Assembly (NCBI GenBank): GCA_963995525.1
Contig: OZ023206.1
Coordinates: 24,664,362-24,728,361, forward strand
Reading direction: 5' to 3'
From: Escarpia spicata
Lineage: Eukaryota; Annelida; Polychaeta; Sabellida; Siboglinidae
DNA length: 64,000 nt
Shown here: in pieces, positions 21,886-32,386 of the stretch
Position numbering within the stretch: position 1 is the stretch's first letter
How the letters are laid out: every line of letters begins with the position of its first letter
Notes under the pieces: model-generated
Told to the model about the DNA's origin: nothing
Database searches by the model: none
What the model saw: the letters and a program-made list of their open reading frames with translations, nothing else
Made by a program: the position numbers and the translations under genes

Positions 21886-22640
21886 TTGACATTTTGGCTG
21901 GTTAGCTCATGTAGAGGCGCCAAAATGGTGCTCAGGTTTCGTAGGAAGTTGTGGTAGTAGTGGATAAGTTCCAAGTAGCTGAGTAACTCTTGGGCATTCA
22001 GCGGTGCAGGTGCATTCTCGGTGGCGAGTACCTTTTCGTTTGTCGGGTGAATGCCGTCCACGTCAATTTTATGTCCCAGATACTGACATGACTTCTGACG
22101 AAAGGTATATTTCTCCTTTTTCAGACGCAGCCCTGCGTCTTGGAGTCTAGTCAACACCATTTGCAGATGTTGATCGTGCTCTTCTGGAGTTCTGCCCATC
22201 ACCAGGACTTCGTCCAGATAGATTACTCTCATTGGGATGTTTTGTAGCAACTGTTCCATGATCCTCTGGAATATGTCTTGAGACGAACTAACTCCGTATG
22301 GCAGACGTACATACTCAAACAAACCCTTGGAGGTATTGATGGTGGTGAGCTTGCGCGACTCTTCGTCGAGTACAACTTGTTGACAACTAGCATGGCTTAA
22401 GTCAAATATTTTGTGTACAGTTGAACACCCGTTAGTTTTGTGAACAAATCGTTTATGTTGGGGATTGGGTACATGTCCACTTAGACAGCTTGGTTGATTG
22501 TAACCTTGTAATCTCCGCAGATTCTGACAGCTACTGTAGATTTGAGTACAGGTACAACTGGTGCAGCCCAGTCCGAATATTCACCAGGACGAATCACTCC
22601 TTCTTCCTGTAGCTTCTACGTTTGTCAGCAGAGCAAGTGG
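21876..22640 (-). pseudogene. gypsy reverse transcriptase domain
   Basis: The clearest part (22322-21876) reads FEYVRLPYGVSSSQDIFQRI, then MRVIYLDEVLVMG, where YLDD has become YLDE, then LRLKKEKYTFRQKSCQYLGH and IHPTNEKVLA. The N-terminal RT part (about 22640-22330) is recognisable but interrupted by stops. The loss of the second catalytic Asp and the stops show that it is inactive. Confidence 0.87.
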
Positions 22641-23236
22641 TACAGGTCGTGGTTTGCAGTAACGTGGTTTCACTGTGTCATCTACATGGCATTTTGCAGT
22701 GACTCCCTTGAATGTACAAAGTCTTTGACTGGACACTGTTTGGTAGGGTTTCAGAAAGTGATCTCTGTCCACCTGGTGTACTGTGGCCCAGTTCAGTTTT
22801 AGTATCAACAGCCAGTCACGTCCTAGTAGATTTGGTCCCGATCCAGGCACAACAAGTCCAACAGGTGCGTGCAAGTTGTGATGCTGATTGTTATGGTATA
22901 TCTCTAGCTGAACTTGTCCTAACGATGAATAGTGTTGCCATCATAGGTACGCAGACGTGGTACAATGTTTGTATTCAAGGTCAGTTGTGGGGCTGACTCT
23001 TTTATCCTGGTCCACTCATTCTCCGAAATCAACGAGACTGAAGCTCCTTTGTCTACTCCCATGGTTACTTCTGTGCCTGCCATGCCCACAGTACAGACAT
23101 AGGGGTTTACTGTGTGTGCGCTTGAGGTGTGGTATAAACTCATAGCATATGTCTCCTCACACAAATCATTCACTGGTTGTGTTGTGTCATTTTCCAAGAA
23201 ATGTGCTTCTGTCGTAACTCTAGTGGCTCTACACAC
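22581..23236 (-). pseudogene. gypsy protease and RT-connecting region
   Basis: At 23236-22919 the frame reads MAGTEVTMGVDKGASVSLIS, where the aspartic protease motif (V)DTGAS has become VDKGAS. At 22874-22581 it reads GPNLLGRDWLLILKLNW, CTFKGVTAKCHVDDTVKPRY and KPRPVPLAL, the usual link from protease to RT. The active-site Thr to Lys change suggests an inactive protease. Confidence 0.8.
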
Positions 23237-23813
23237 TCTATGAAATGATTTAACTTGCTACACTTGTGGCAGGTCTTGCCCAGGCTTTACACTTAAGCCT
23301 ATTGTGCGGATGTCCGCCACATCCTGGACACGATCTTGCATTTGCCTGGTACGGTAGCCCACTCTGGTGGTGCTTGTTGGCTTGTCTGTCCACATCATAT
23401 ACCGCACCCGCCACCTGGCGACCATGATGGCAACTGTTTTTGCTTCCTCGTCCTCGTGAAGTTCGATGAAAAACTGCATGGACTGGTTGATCGGTTTCAG
23501 AACAGTGTTTCCCATTAACTTCTATTGGTGCTTGTAGCTTCCACGGTACGCCCATACGGAGCAGTTGATCCAGGGTTAGTGCTGTTTCACTCAGCCCTTT
23601 ATCACGTATTTTTGGCAGTGAACACTTCTGGGTTATCTGAGATTTTATCTCGCGATTCTTGTTTTCAAAGTTGCAGTTTATCGCCAACTGTCGTAGTTTC
23701 GCATGAATTGATCCATAGTTCCCCAGTTTTCTATGCAGTTCACCTGCAGAGAGTAACATCATAGCTTTCTTTCGCCCATCATCATTAATATCTTTGGCAA
23801 CGATAAAGTTGTC
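23237..23813 (-). pseudogene. gypsy gag, main part, with zinc-knuckle remnant
   Basis: The frame (23762-23250) continues from KDINDDGRKKAMMLLSAGE through a basic region to CPGCGGHPHNRLKCKAW, a CCHC-like zinc knuckle that then shifts frame. The N-terminal part of gag lies on the far side of the nested transposon at 25306-25387, and the reading frame is continuous if one removes the insert and one copy of the 8-bp target duplication. Confidence 0.82.
23806..23813. other. Target-site duplication, left copy (AAGTTGTC)
   Basis: Identical to 25306-25313 on the other side of the inserted element. Within gypsy gag it is GACAACTT on the coding strand. Confidence 0.92.
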
Positions 23814-25305
23814 GGCGATCTTTTACTTTCTGACCTAACCATGAAAACGACCACCTACAGCCGCCAAACTTCTCCTCACATATCTTACATACATATACAC
23901 ACACTACGTTACAAAAAGAATTCTTTTACATTCCTACAACGATCAAATTTCGCAAAACTCGACTTCTACGGCGGCGGTGCTCCGCGGTTACCGTAAAATT
24001 GATATTGTGTCGAGCTTCACAGAAATTCCGTACAATGGAGTTATCATTACTGTACGCATGTTCGCGCGCGATATAAATATAATAATATATCGTTAATATA
24101 TACGGGCATGTGAGTGTGTGTGCGTGTGGTAGTTATAATAATTTTTTAGTGGCATTGTTTCAGTTAAAAAATAGCTCGATTAATTAAGGCAACAACTACA
24201 GGAAATGTGTTCCAACTGCTTGCGTCTGACGAACATGCAACTTAGGCAAATATGCACTTTCACGGAGAAGTCTATGGGAACGTAATGAACGAGAGATACA
24301 TTTCCGGCTGTGGCCACTACTTCCCAGAAACGACTTGTGTGAAAGTTGTTCATTCTCTCACGACACCGGCCCACCTGCGATTCACTACGATGGTTATATA
24401 ATGCTGTTTTTTTATTGTGGGAAGAATGGATTAAACAATAAAATTCATCGTCGTAATTTCGCGGCAGTTACAACGAATTTCCGTGTTCACCGCCAATTGA
24501 TATATCACAAGTAGTTTCCTTTTACGTACAGAGTGGCAGCAAATTGTGCATAATTTGTTCCAAACCTGCACTTTTAATGGTGACACAAAAACTATCTGGA
24601 AATGAAGATTGGCGTCTTCTTAGTTCAGTTTGTCACATTAACTAATTACGAAAATGACTTTCCCAGCTTAGAAAAATCCACAATTTAACCAAATGTTCAC
24701 ATAAACGAATATCTATGATTCATCCTAAGTCTGAATGCCCCCCGAAATTGTGTAATTCATTGGAGCACCGACTCGTGCGTTGGTCATCAACTGAAAAAGA
24801 ATTGACCCACGGGAACACAATTATTGTGTATTCGTAAGACCTATTTTTTTTACATTAAGTAGAAAACTTTCATTACCTGCAAAAAAATACTGATGATAAT
24901 AATCATGCCTTAATTAATCGAGCTACTTTTTAACTGAAACAATGCCAGTAACAAATTATTGTAACTACCACACGCACACACACTCACGCGCCCGTATATA
25001 TTAACGATATATTATTATATTTATATCGCGCGCGAACATGCGTACAGTAATGATAGCGCCATTGTACGGAATTTCTGGGAAGCTCGACACAATATCAATT
25101 TTACGATAACCGCGGAGCACCGGATAGTCGCCGCCTTAGAAGTCGAGTTTTACTTGAGTTTGTTTTGCGAAATTTGATCGTTGTAGGAATGTAAAATAAT
25201 TCTTTCTGAACGTAGTGTATGTATGTGTATGTAAGATATGTGAGGAGAAGTTTGGTGGCTGTAGGTGGTCGTTTTCATGGTTAGGTCAGAAAGTACAAGA
25301 TCGCC
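23814..25305. mobile_element. 1,492-bp DNA transposon with long terminal inverted repeats, inside gypsy gag
   Basis: The left arm (23814-about 24190) and right arm (about 24905-25305) are inverted copies of roughly 380-400 bp, both starting GGCGATCTT and then ACTTTCTGACCTAACCATGA. The element is flanked by perfect 8-bp direct repeats, AAGTTGTC at 23806-23813 and 25306-25313. The middle 700 bp encodes no recognisable transposase, so it is non-autonomous. Long arms with an 8-bp duplication suggest a Mutator-like or other 8-bp-target superfamily; the class is not settled. Confidence 0.9.
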
Positions 25306-25313
25306 AAGTTGTC
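25306..25313. other. Target-site duplication, right copy (AAGTTGTC)
   Basis: Identical to 23806-23813. Immediately beyond it the gypsy gag N-terminal coding sequence resumes. Confidence 0.92.
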
Positions 25314-25387
25314 AAAACGGCGAATCCAGCGCGCGCTACAACTGTCAATTGGGTAAATTGAAAATGGTGCCAAACCTTCGTGCTCCA
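25306..25387 (-). pseudogene. gypsy gag N-terminal piece, upstream of the nested insertion
   Basis: The minus-strand frame starts at an ATG at 25388-25386 (MEHEGLAPFSIYP) and stays open to the edge of the nested transposon, in frame with the main gag part. Its 5' side is cut at the start of the 12-kb duplicated unit, so the LTR and leader are lost. Confidence 0.75.
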
Positions 25388-25675
25388 TTTCAGCTAATGT
25401 GCGTGACACATATATTCGATGTAGTGATGTCTAGATACTAGACGATCTTAACTTCATCCTCGTCGCCATTATGTCGAGTTCTGAGGTCGGCCGTAGGCAA
25501 TACAACGATTTTTTAACAACGTTCTCAATTTTGGCAATCACATGTTCTACTAGATCGAAAGTATTACTACAACTACGAGCATCTGTACATTAAGGATTGG
25601 CCCGAAATAACTGAAATAGAATTAGCAAAATAAGGCATGTCAAATTAGCACACGAATACAACATATACAACATTT

Positions 25676-25990
25676 ATGTACCGATGATGTGTGTTTTCTA
25701 ACATTTGATAAATATTACAATCACGACTGTCAACTACTGGTCAGTTAAGGCATGTCGTCGGGCATTTTAGCTAGTTGCAATAAATGCCATTGCATCTGGG
25801 CAGTAGAGATTTGTCACTGACAATGCTTCAGCAGATTGCTGCAGTAACTGAAGCAGATGCGCGTGCTCAACTGTATCCTTCCACCTCTGCATTGGTGTAT
25901 ACGGGGTGTCCTGTGCGCCTGTGTAATGTCAAATTACAGTGGTAGTCATCATACTTGGGACAATATATGTATTTGCATGTGTCTGTCAGA
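25676..25990 (+). repeat. Internal 310-bp repeat, unit A, first copy
   Basis: It starts ACCGATGATGTGTGTTTTCT and includes TAGTTGCAATAAATG and TTCAGCAGATTGCTGCAGTA. It matches 28636-28950 in the same orientation with clear divergence, so this repeat is older than the 12-kb duplication. Confidence 0.9.
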
Positions 25991-26439
25991 CGACGGGAAT
26001 TTTTGCTATAGTTAGAACAAACCACCTTTGTAGCAGAGCCAACTTCTAGAACTATCCTAGTAAACGACTACTACTGGCACGGGGCTAGTATCTGCCCGCT
26101 ACACCGGATCCGTCGGGTGCATGCAGTCAATATGTATAGTTATCATTCATTTTCGATAATAGCCTAAACTAGATGATGATCACTCTATCACCAGGAACCA
26201 TCGCCAATCGTGGTTATAAACGGCGAATGATGTGCACGCTATCTAATTGAACATCTTTCCAGTGTTTGCTAGCAGGAGCAACTCATTTTCTTTGTTGCAG
26301 AAACAAAGACCAGCTGTCCAATTGGATATCACGACTGCCTACGTGCGTGCGTTACGTTTTGTCTGCAAGTGTAGGTTATAAACAACGATTGACTAACAGT
26401 ACCGGTGATGGTGGATACGCAAGTAGCATTAATACTGGA

Positions 26440-26830
26440 GCAGGCTAATCCCGCCAGGTAAGTGCTTTGATGTTGGTTTCGCAGGTGACATACGCATAGA
26501 GCTGGCTTATTCCACCAAATAGGGTTTTAATGTTGGATGCACGGGTAGCATCACTGCTGCAGCAGGTTATCTCGCCAGGTAAGTGTTTTTATGTTGGATT
26601 TGCATATACCATTACGGCTATAGCAGACTTATCCAGTTAGGTAAGTGCTTTGATGTTGGATACACACGTAACATTACTGATGTAACAAGCATATCCCGCC
26701 AGGTAAGTGCTTTGATGTTGAATATGCAGGTAGCATTACGCCTATCCCGTCAGGTAAGTGTTTTGATGTTGGATATACGCAGGTAGAATTACTGCTGTAG
26801 CAGGCTTATCCCGCCGGGAAAGTGTTCCGA
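26440..26830 (+). repeat. Minisatellite of about 62 bp, six units, each with a splice-donor-like motif
   Basis: The diverged units contain CGCCAGGTAAGTGCTTTGAT and then GTTGGATA(N)CGCAGGTAG(C)ATTAC. Most units carry CAGGTAAGTG, a perfect match to the 5' splice site consensus. The array is copied at 38471-38861. No exon-like coding sequence flanks it. Confidence 0.88.
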
Positions 26831-27091
26831 TATACATTCATTATTTTTTATAGACATGCCAGGTAGTGGTGTACGATAATGAAGACACGTGGCTTTTAAC
26901 CGACGCCACCTCCGAGTTTGCATGATTGCATTAACAGTGAAATGGCCGTCAGCTGCATTCACCGTAATTAATTAGTCCAGTCTGGCTGACTGTGTTCCGA
27001 AACAAGGAATATCTACATTGCTAAAGGTGTGTGCGTGCGAGTGTATGCGTGCGTGTGGGTATGTGCGTGTGTGTGCGTGCGGCGGTGCGTG

Positions 27092-27252
<161 letters not shown>

Positions 27253-27332
27253 CCTTTTCTACCAGGAACATTGTTCCATTTGTATTCAGTACTTACCGAG
27301 CAACCTCATTGCATTGACAACACGAATTGCAG

Positions 27333-27400
27333 CAGTTCTTAACCCCTGGGTCGCGACCCAAAACTATGTCGCCAAGCCATTTTAGTAGGTCGTCGTGGAT
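27333..27400. mobile_element. hAT-like terminal fragment, unit A
   Basis: CAGTTCTTAACCCCTGGGTCGCGACCC strongly resembles hAT (Charlie-like) terminal repeats; I quote only CCCCTGGGTCGCGACCC as the diagnostic core. No partner end was found, so only a terminus remains. Copied at about 39338-39405. Confidence 0.45.
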
Positions 27401-28635
27401 CTCTAATGACTGTCCGAGCTGTCTTTCTTGTCCCGCCTGTGCGTATCAGATGCATGCGAGACGAATAATGTATGCGTGAATTTGAAACACCGTGTGAAGC
27501 TTAATGCCACACAGCGTTTCAAGTTCCCACGACATTTGTGCCCTCGGCATCAATCATGCTTCCATTTCTCCTTTCGTTCGATGCTTAGAAACCATCGAGG
27601 TAGACCTTTACAGACAAATGTCGCTTTCATCAGCATGACCACGAATATTACTATTTATACGTATCATATGTCTCTTTGTCACAGACTAAGCAATTAATCT
27701 GAAACATCACATCAGGTGTCCGCAATTGTTGCTTGATGTCATCCATAACAAAGTTCATCTATGACCTTTACGCGTCACGTCCAGCCGGGGTGACGCTATC
27801 TATTGTGACTGTTTTATTGTGCATGGTTAATTCAACCCCTCTTTGACAAGCTGCATTTAATATGTGGTATTATACGCTGATTAGCGTCTACGTTGGACGA
27901 TTCGGATAGATTAACATTTGATTCAATTCTACAGTAATTCCATCACCAAAACGGCCAGCTGTGGTAATTCACAATTTTGCAATAATTTTCTTCGATTTGG
28001 TCACAACTGGCGCACTCAGACATTCAGTCAGATTATATATGTTATATGTGAGCTAAGTCAGTTGTTTCGAGGGAGAAGTCTGCCAACTTTTCTACTTGGC
28101 TGACATGGTCGAATGACAGGTCCTTAGGCGTACTACTGATTAAATGTTTTATGTGAAGTTTTTTAACATCGGTTCCATCAATGTTGGGACATTTCCAGCT
28201 GATTTACATATGCTGCGTACACCGTTCCTCTCTACGGTTGTAATACAGTGCAAATTGTTATCATATGCAAACAATGAAGACATATACTTATACTCCAACT
28301 TGCATACGTATGTTTGCGGATAAGTTATTTTTTTCCTTTTAGACGGCTAGAACCTATAGCGCCAAACTTGTAGGGATCAATCTACAACCACTATAATATA
28401 GTACGTAAAACCTATATATTTTCAAAATAATAGGGTCTCACATTTTATTGGGGTAAATCAGTTGTTCGGAACATAAAAGGTAATGTGCGTAATCTGACAA
28501 TCGCACGAACGACACGCGTGCGGCAAATACTTCGGGAAAACGGCCCCTGCGTCACGGACGTGAAGTAGATGCTGACACAATATGCTTATGTTTATGAAGA
28601 AACGATGAATATCTGCGAGCGCGTTATGGTGTTTA
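27401..28635. other. Unit A, non-coding, nothing recognised
   Basis: A frame at 27428-27697 is identical in unit B, but the whole region is nearly identical there, so this is no evidence of coding. No domain or repeat recognised. Confidence 0.5.
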
Positions 28636-28950
28636 TACACCGATGATGTGTATTTTCTAACATTTGGTAAATATTACTATCACGACTGTCAACTACCACT
28701 TAAGGCATCCCGTCAGGTGACGGGCATTTTTGCTAGTTGCAATAAATGTCATTGCACCTGTGCAATAGAGGCTTGTCAATGACAATGATTCAGCAGATTG
28801 CTGCAGTAGCTAGAGCAGGTGCGCGTGGTCAACTGTAACCTTCCACGTTTGTATTGCTTTATACGTGGTATCCTGTTCGCCTGTGTGTAATGTCAAACTG
28901 CAGTGGCGGTCATCATATTTGGGACAGGATATGTACTTGCATGTGTCTGC
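28636..28950 (+). repeat. Internal 310-bp repeat, unit A, second copy
   Basis: Diverged copy of 25676-25990 in the same orientation. It marks an older local duplication inside the ancestral unit. Confidence 0.9.
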
Positions 28951-30540
28951 CTATGGGTTGCAATCTACACCACTATGGTACAGACCTGGTGTTATTTCAT
29001 AAACTCAAGCGGAACTTGTCTGACTGCCACAATGTCAGACACAAAATGTGGAAACACTCATCGTGTCACCACGTTAAGTGGATAACATTAGCAAGTAGGC
29101 AAGTAAGTAGGTAAGTATTTTAAGAAAATGGGAGTACTGGGTTCAGGATCCTCTGTCAAAGATATGGAACTTGAACGAACACCTTAATGCACTGGCAACG
29201 AAGTATAGGGGGCGAATGTGAACCCTAAACCCTGACATCTGATAAAAATCAGTTTATTCCGCTCGGGCAGATGGTCTTTTCTGCAAAAAAGTAAATTAAA
29301 CCTAAAAAAGAAAAACATGTATCATAAATGGTAAGACTATCGGTCTACAACGGAGATGAGAATGCGTGTTACATTTCCGTGTCAATAAACATTAAACAGG
29401 TGAGCAGGATCAGTAACAAACTATATAATACACCAAATAGGACAACACCAATTGTATTTAGTTCTGGCGGCTAATATGGCAAATATACTGTTATGCTGCT
29501 ACTGTTTGTTTTTCAGTGCATGATATAACAATGATTACGCAACAACGTGCTTTTGATTTGTTTGGAAATAAACTACAGTTGTTTTAGGACAGCAATTGTC
29601 ATCGTGTTCTATGTATGATAGATGTTTGTTTATGTTATAAACTACTGTACAATTTCAGTCACGACGAAACAAATATTAATATGTGTGCGCGTGTCAAGTT
29701 GATTGACCTACAAGGTTAGAAGGTTACAAAAATGTAAAATAACATCGTACGGACTCCAATGCACGTTTCACTGGTCAAGACCCTGCCTGTATGTCATACA
29801 TATACGTTTGTTGAGACGAATAAAAATTGTTCTTATCTATCGCGCAAACAATTAATGACATTGAACAGCAGGATTATTCTTTCTTTAAAGGCATCGGGCA
29901 CTTTCGTAGTTAAAAAACAAATTTATATTGATTTAACATCAACATGGTACAATCGTGTGTTATACAAGGTGGTGTCGGTACAAATCAGAAATTAAACGTC
30001 ATTCTGCACAACTTTCGTGTCGAATTCGAAGCGACGAGCCGCAGGCATAGCATCGAATCGTTCAAACTATGTATAGAAATATAGAGAAACTAGATAATGA
30101 TATCGATATGAACCATAGAAGCTGCAGCTGAATGAAGCCTGAAATTAGGTGGAGAGAGCAAAAAGAGATTTCGCTAAACGACTAGCAGACAATGTAAAGT
30201 CATTGTATGTGTGCACTATGAATAAAACCAGGACCAAGGTCAGTGTCGGACATTTTGTGGATGACGAAAGAGAGGACAGAGTGGACAACCAATGTATTAG
30301 ATGACAGTTTCTCCTCAGTAACCACAGATGAAGATATTGACAATTTACCGGAAGCGGTTACAGATACACCAAGTCATTCGACGAGTTGTTACTAAATGAA
30401 CAAGCTGTTGCACTTAAGGCTTACAAAAGCCACTAGAGTGAACAGTGTAGGTACAGTACTTCAAAAAATGACTACTTATTTTTGAGGTCACAAAGGAAGT
30501 GGTATAGTCATTTAGAGAAGGAGCAAAGTACCTAACGACT
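28951..30540. other. Unit A, non-coding, nothing recognised
   Basis: AT-rich. It includes a short GTAGGCAAGTAAGTAGGTAAG run at about 29094-29115. No gene. Confidence 0.5.
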
Positions 30541-30542
30541 TT

Positions 30543-30599
<57 letters not shown>
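30543..30599. repeat. (AC)12(AT)16-type microsatellite (unit A)
   Basis: Compound dinucleotide repeat. In unit B the AC part is about twice as long and the AT part shorter. Confidence 0.95.
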
Positions 30600-30603
<4 letters not shown>

Positions 30604-30766
30604 GGAGATTATATTTACAAAGCTCCAAAATGACGTATTGATATCTAGATGGTCAAACTCTATGACGTGGTGTAGATGCAACTAAATCTGAACGCAAGAA
30701 CTATGATTGGCAATCAATATATTGTCTTTATCGTGATATTTCTCGTGATTCTCGATACAACATGTA

Positions 30767-31378
30767 CAGTAAACATCGGCTAATTCAGATCTTTGCTCAA
30801 CTCGGACAGAATTCCGAGTAACAGTTAACTTGTGATGTATTTCCATTAAAAATCGATATGTAAGTCGGATTATGTCAGTCGGATCGCCTAAATAAGTCGG
30901 TCCATTTAGCGACGACGAAGCAGCTGCTTCGTTCAGAACCGTAAGGGACATTCTCAGCGAGATGCATGGAGAAGCTATATGTACGATGACCAACAATGTT
31001 GGTGTGTACGAAACAGCAGAAGCTTCCGCCACTCAAATGACGAGCAGATCATCTAATCCGAACGAAACCTCGACGCATACTGTTTACCGATCGATTATGA
31101 AGGCTATAACGTTAGGGATTCGTACCTAAATGAGGCATATCAATATTCTGATATTGCTTAATGTTGTGTTTGTTGTTTGTGGACGTCAACATATGTAGAA
31201 TTGACGCTTTATATAGTGACGTTCAGTCGACTCTCACAGGTACCTAAATGATTTTAGACGGCTACCTTTGGTGTTAGCGCTGGGATAGAATTATCATCTT
31301 CGGCTAAGTCAGATTTTCGCATAACTCCGATTAGATATTTCGGTCCGATTGAATCCGACTTAGTCGAGGTTCACTGTG
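30767..31378. mobile_element. pogo/Tigger-like MITE, unit A
   Basis: The left end CAGTAAACATCGGCTAATTC and the reverse complement of the right end, CACAGTGAACCTCGACTAAG, resemble each other and the CAGTG.ACCTCG termini of pogo/Tigger elements. Several GTCGGAT-type blocks repeat inside. TA dinucleotides flank both ends, as expected for the Tc1/mariner group. No transposase. Copied at 42780-43391. Confidence 0.55.
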
Positions 31379-31703
31379 TATCAAATGTTCTGTGATAGAA
31401 ACCGAAGCTTAGTTCTTGGCTACGTGTTGTATTGTTGTAAGGCTTGCGTTAGATTGTTTATATCTTTAAAATGGCTTTTGATTAAGCTAACAGTTTCAAT
31501 TAATCGATGTGACACAAGTAGAATAAGTAAGGTGTATTGAACTTCCGACGATATTAATTTAGGTATCACATAAGCATACGATGTGTCCATAATTCGCCCT
31601 GTAGTCACATATGATGAGCAAACCGGAGTGTTGACTTTCATTGGAGTAACTGGAAGCATCCAATTACAACGCTAGATAACATCCGGACATTGAACGCAAT
31701 TGG

Positions 31704-31748
31704 CCAATCAGCGCAGATTGATTCGTTCGCTTAATTCATGGTATAAAA
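31704..31748 (+). promoter_or_regulatory. Receptor gene promoter, CCAAT and TATA boxes (unit A)
   Basis: GGCCAATCAG (CCAAT at 31704-31708) lies 33 bp before TATAAAA (31742-31748). Both are unchanged in unit B. The receptor start codon is about 640 bp downstream, which fits a gene with short leader exons. Confidence 0.6.
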
Positions 31749-31825
31749 CTTCCCAACGGCGTACTCGCGTGCACATCTGTGAACAGCGAAACATCAAGTA
31801 AGTCGAGTGTTTACGTCAATTTCAG

Positions 31826-32004
31826 AATAAATATGGCCACCTGCGAAGGTAAATTGTAATCACAAATGGATATACCATCGATATTGCTTTCAGACATTCT
31901 TTGTTTAAGCGTCGACTTTTACACCATACTGTGCCGCTGAAGGCATGGCAATGACATTGTCATCCATGGACGCCGCAATACTGTTAGACAAATTGAAGAC
32001 AAAG
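31826..32004 (+). other. Possible leader exons with upstream ORF, unit A
   Basis: Candidate splice signals follow the TATA box: donor CAA/GTAAGT at 31797, acceptor TTTCAG at 31825, donor GAAG/GTAAAT at 31848, acceptor CTGAAG at 31942 (weak), donor AAAG/GTAACA at 32004 and acceptor TTTGTTCCAG at 32320. Joined, they would give a short ORF starting MATCEG that stops at TGA 32348-32350, in frame with and 36 bp before the receptor ATG. This is a phase-consistent but unproven leader model. Confidence 0.3.
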
Positions 32005-32386
32005 GTAACATCATTGGTAAAAAAAAGTCGAACTTGTTAAATATAGTAGGCGTGTAATATACGAACACAGCAAATGATACGTCATTTGAAGGTTAAACAT
32101 TCTGAAAATTACTTGAAATAGCGATTTTGTATGAGGAGAAACATATTTAAATGTGTCTAGTTTACGATGTCCGCTGAGTTTGTTGTGTTGAACCACAGAA
32201 GATGAAGATGATGAGCTTAAACAGTCGGTTCTACTCACAATTTATATCGTGAAACCTAGGTGCAATTATGTTATCGTTACCATGTGATTTTGCAAAGGCA
32301 TTGCTTGATATTTGTTCCAGTACTGCAACGTGGACATGTGTGAATCTTGAGACGATAACCATACAAGTGCACAACTGGTTCTCAAT

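Larger units (their letters stand above)
21244..25387 (-). mobile_element. Ty3/gypsy LTR retrotransposon, decayed, interrupted
   Basis: From high to low coordinates on the minus strand the order is gag (25387-25306 and 23813-23240), protease, reverse transcriptase, RNase H and a short integrase C-terminal remnant. This is the Ty3/gypsy gene order. Most of the integrase is deleted. No LTRs were recognised: the 5' side stops at the tandem-duplication boundary, and the 3' side is fused to a receptor pseudogene. A second transposon (23814-25305) is nested in gag. Confidence 0.87.

Noticed and set aside
24180..24374. 64-codon minus-strand frame in the core of the nested transposon
   Set aside because: No transposase motif; too short and isolated to support.
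27428..27697. 89-codon frame conserved between units A and B
   Set aside because: Conservation reflects the recent duplication; no domain, no splice signals and no codon-level evidence.
30682..31032. 116-codon minus-strand frame identical in both tandem units
   Set aside because: The surrounding non-coding DNA is equally identical, the frame runs half into a pogo-like MITE, and no domain is recognised.
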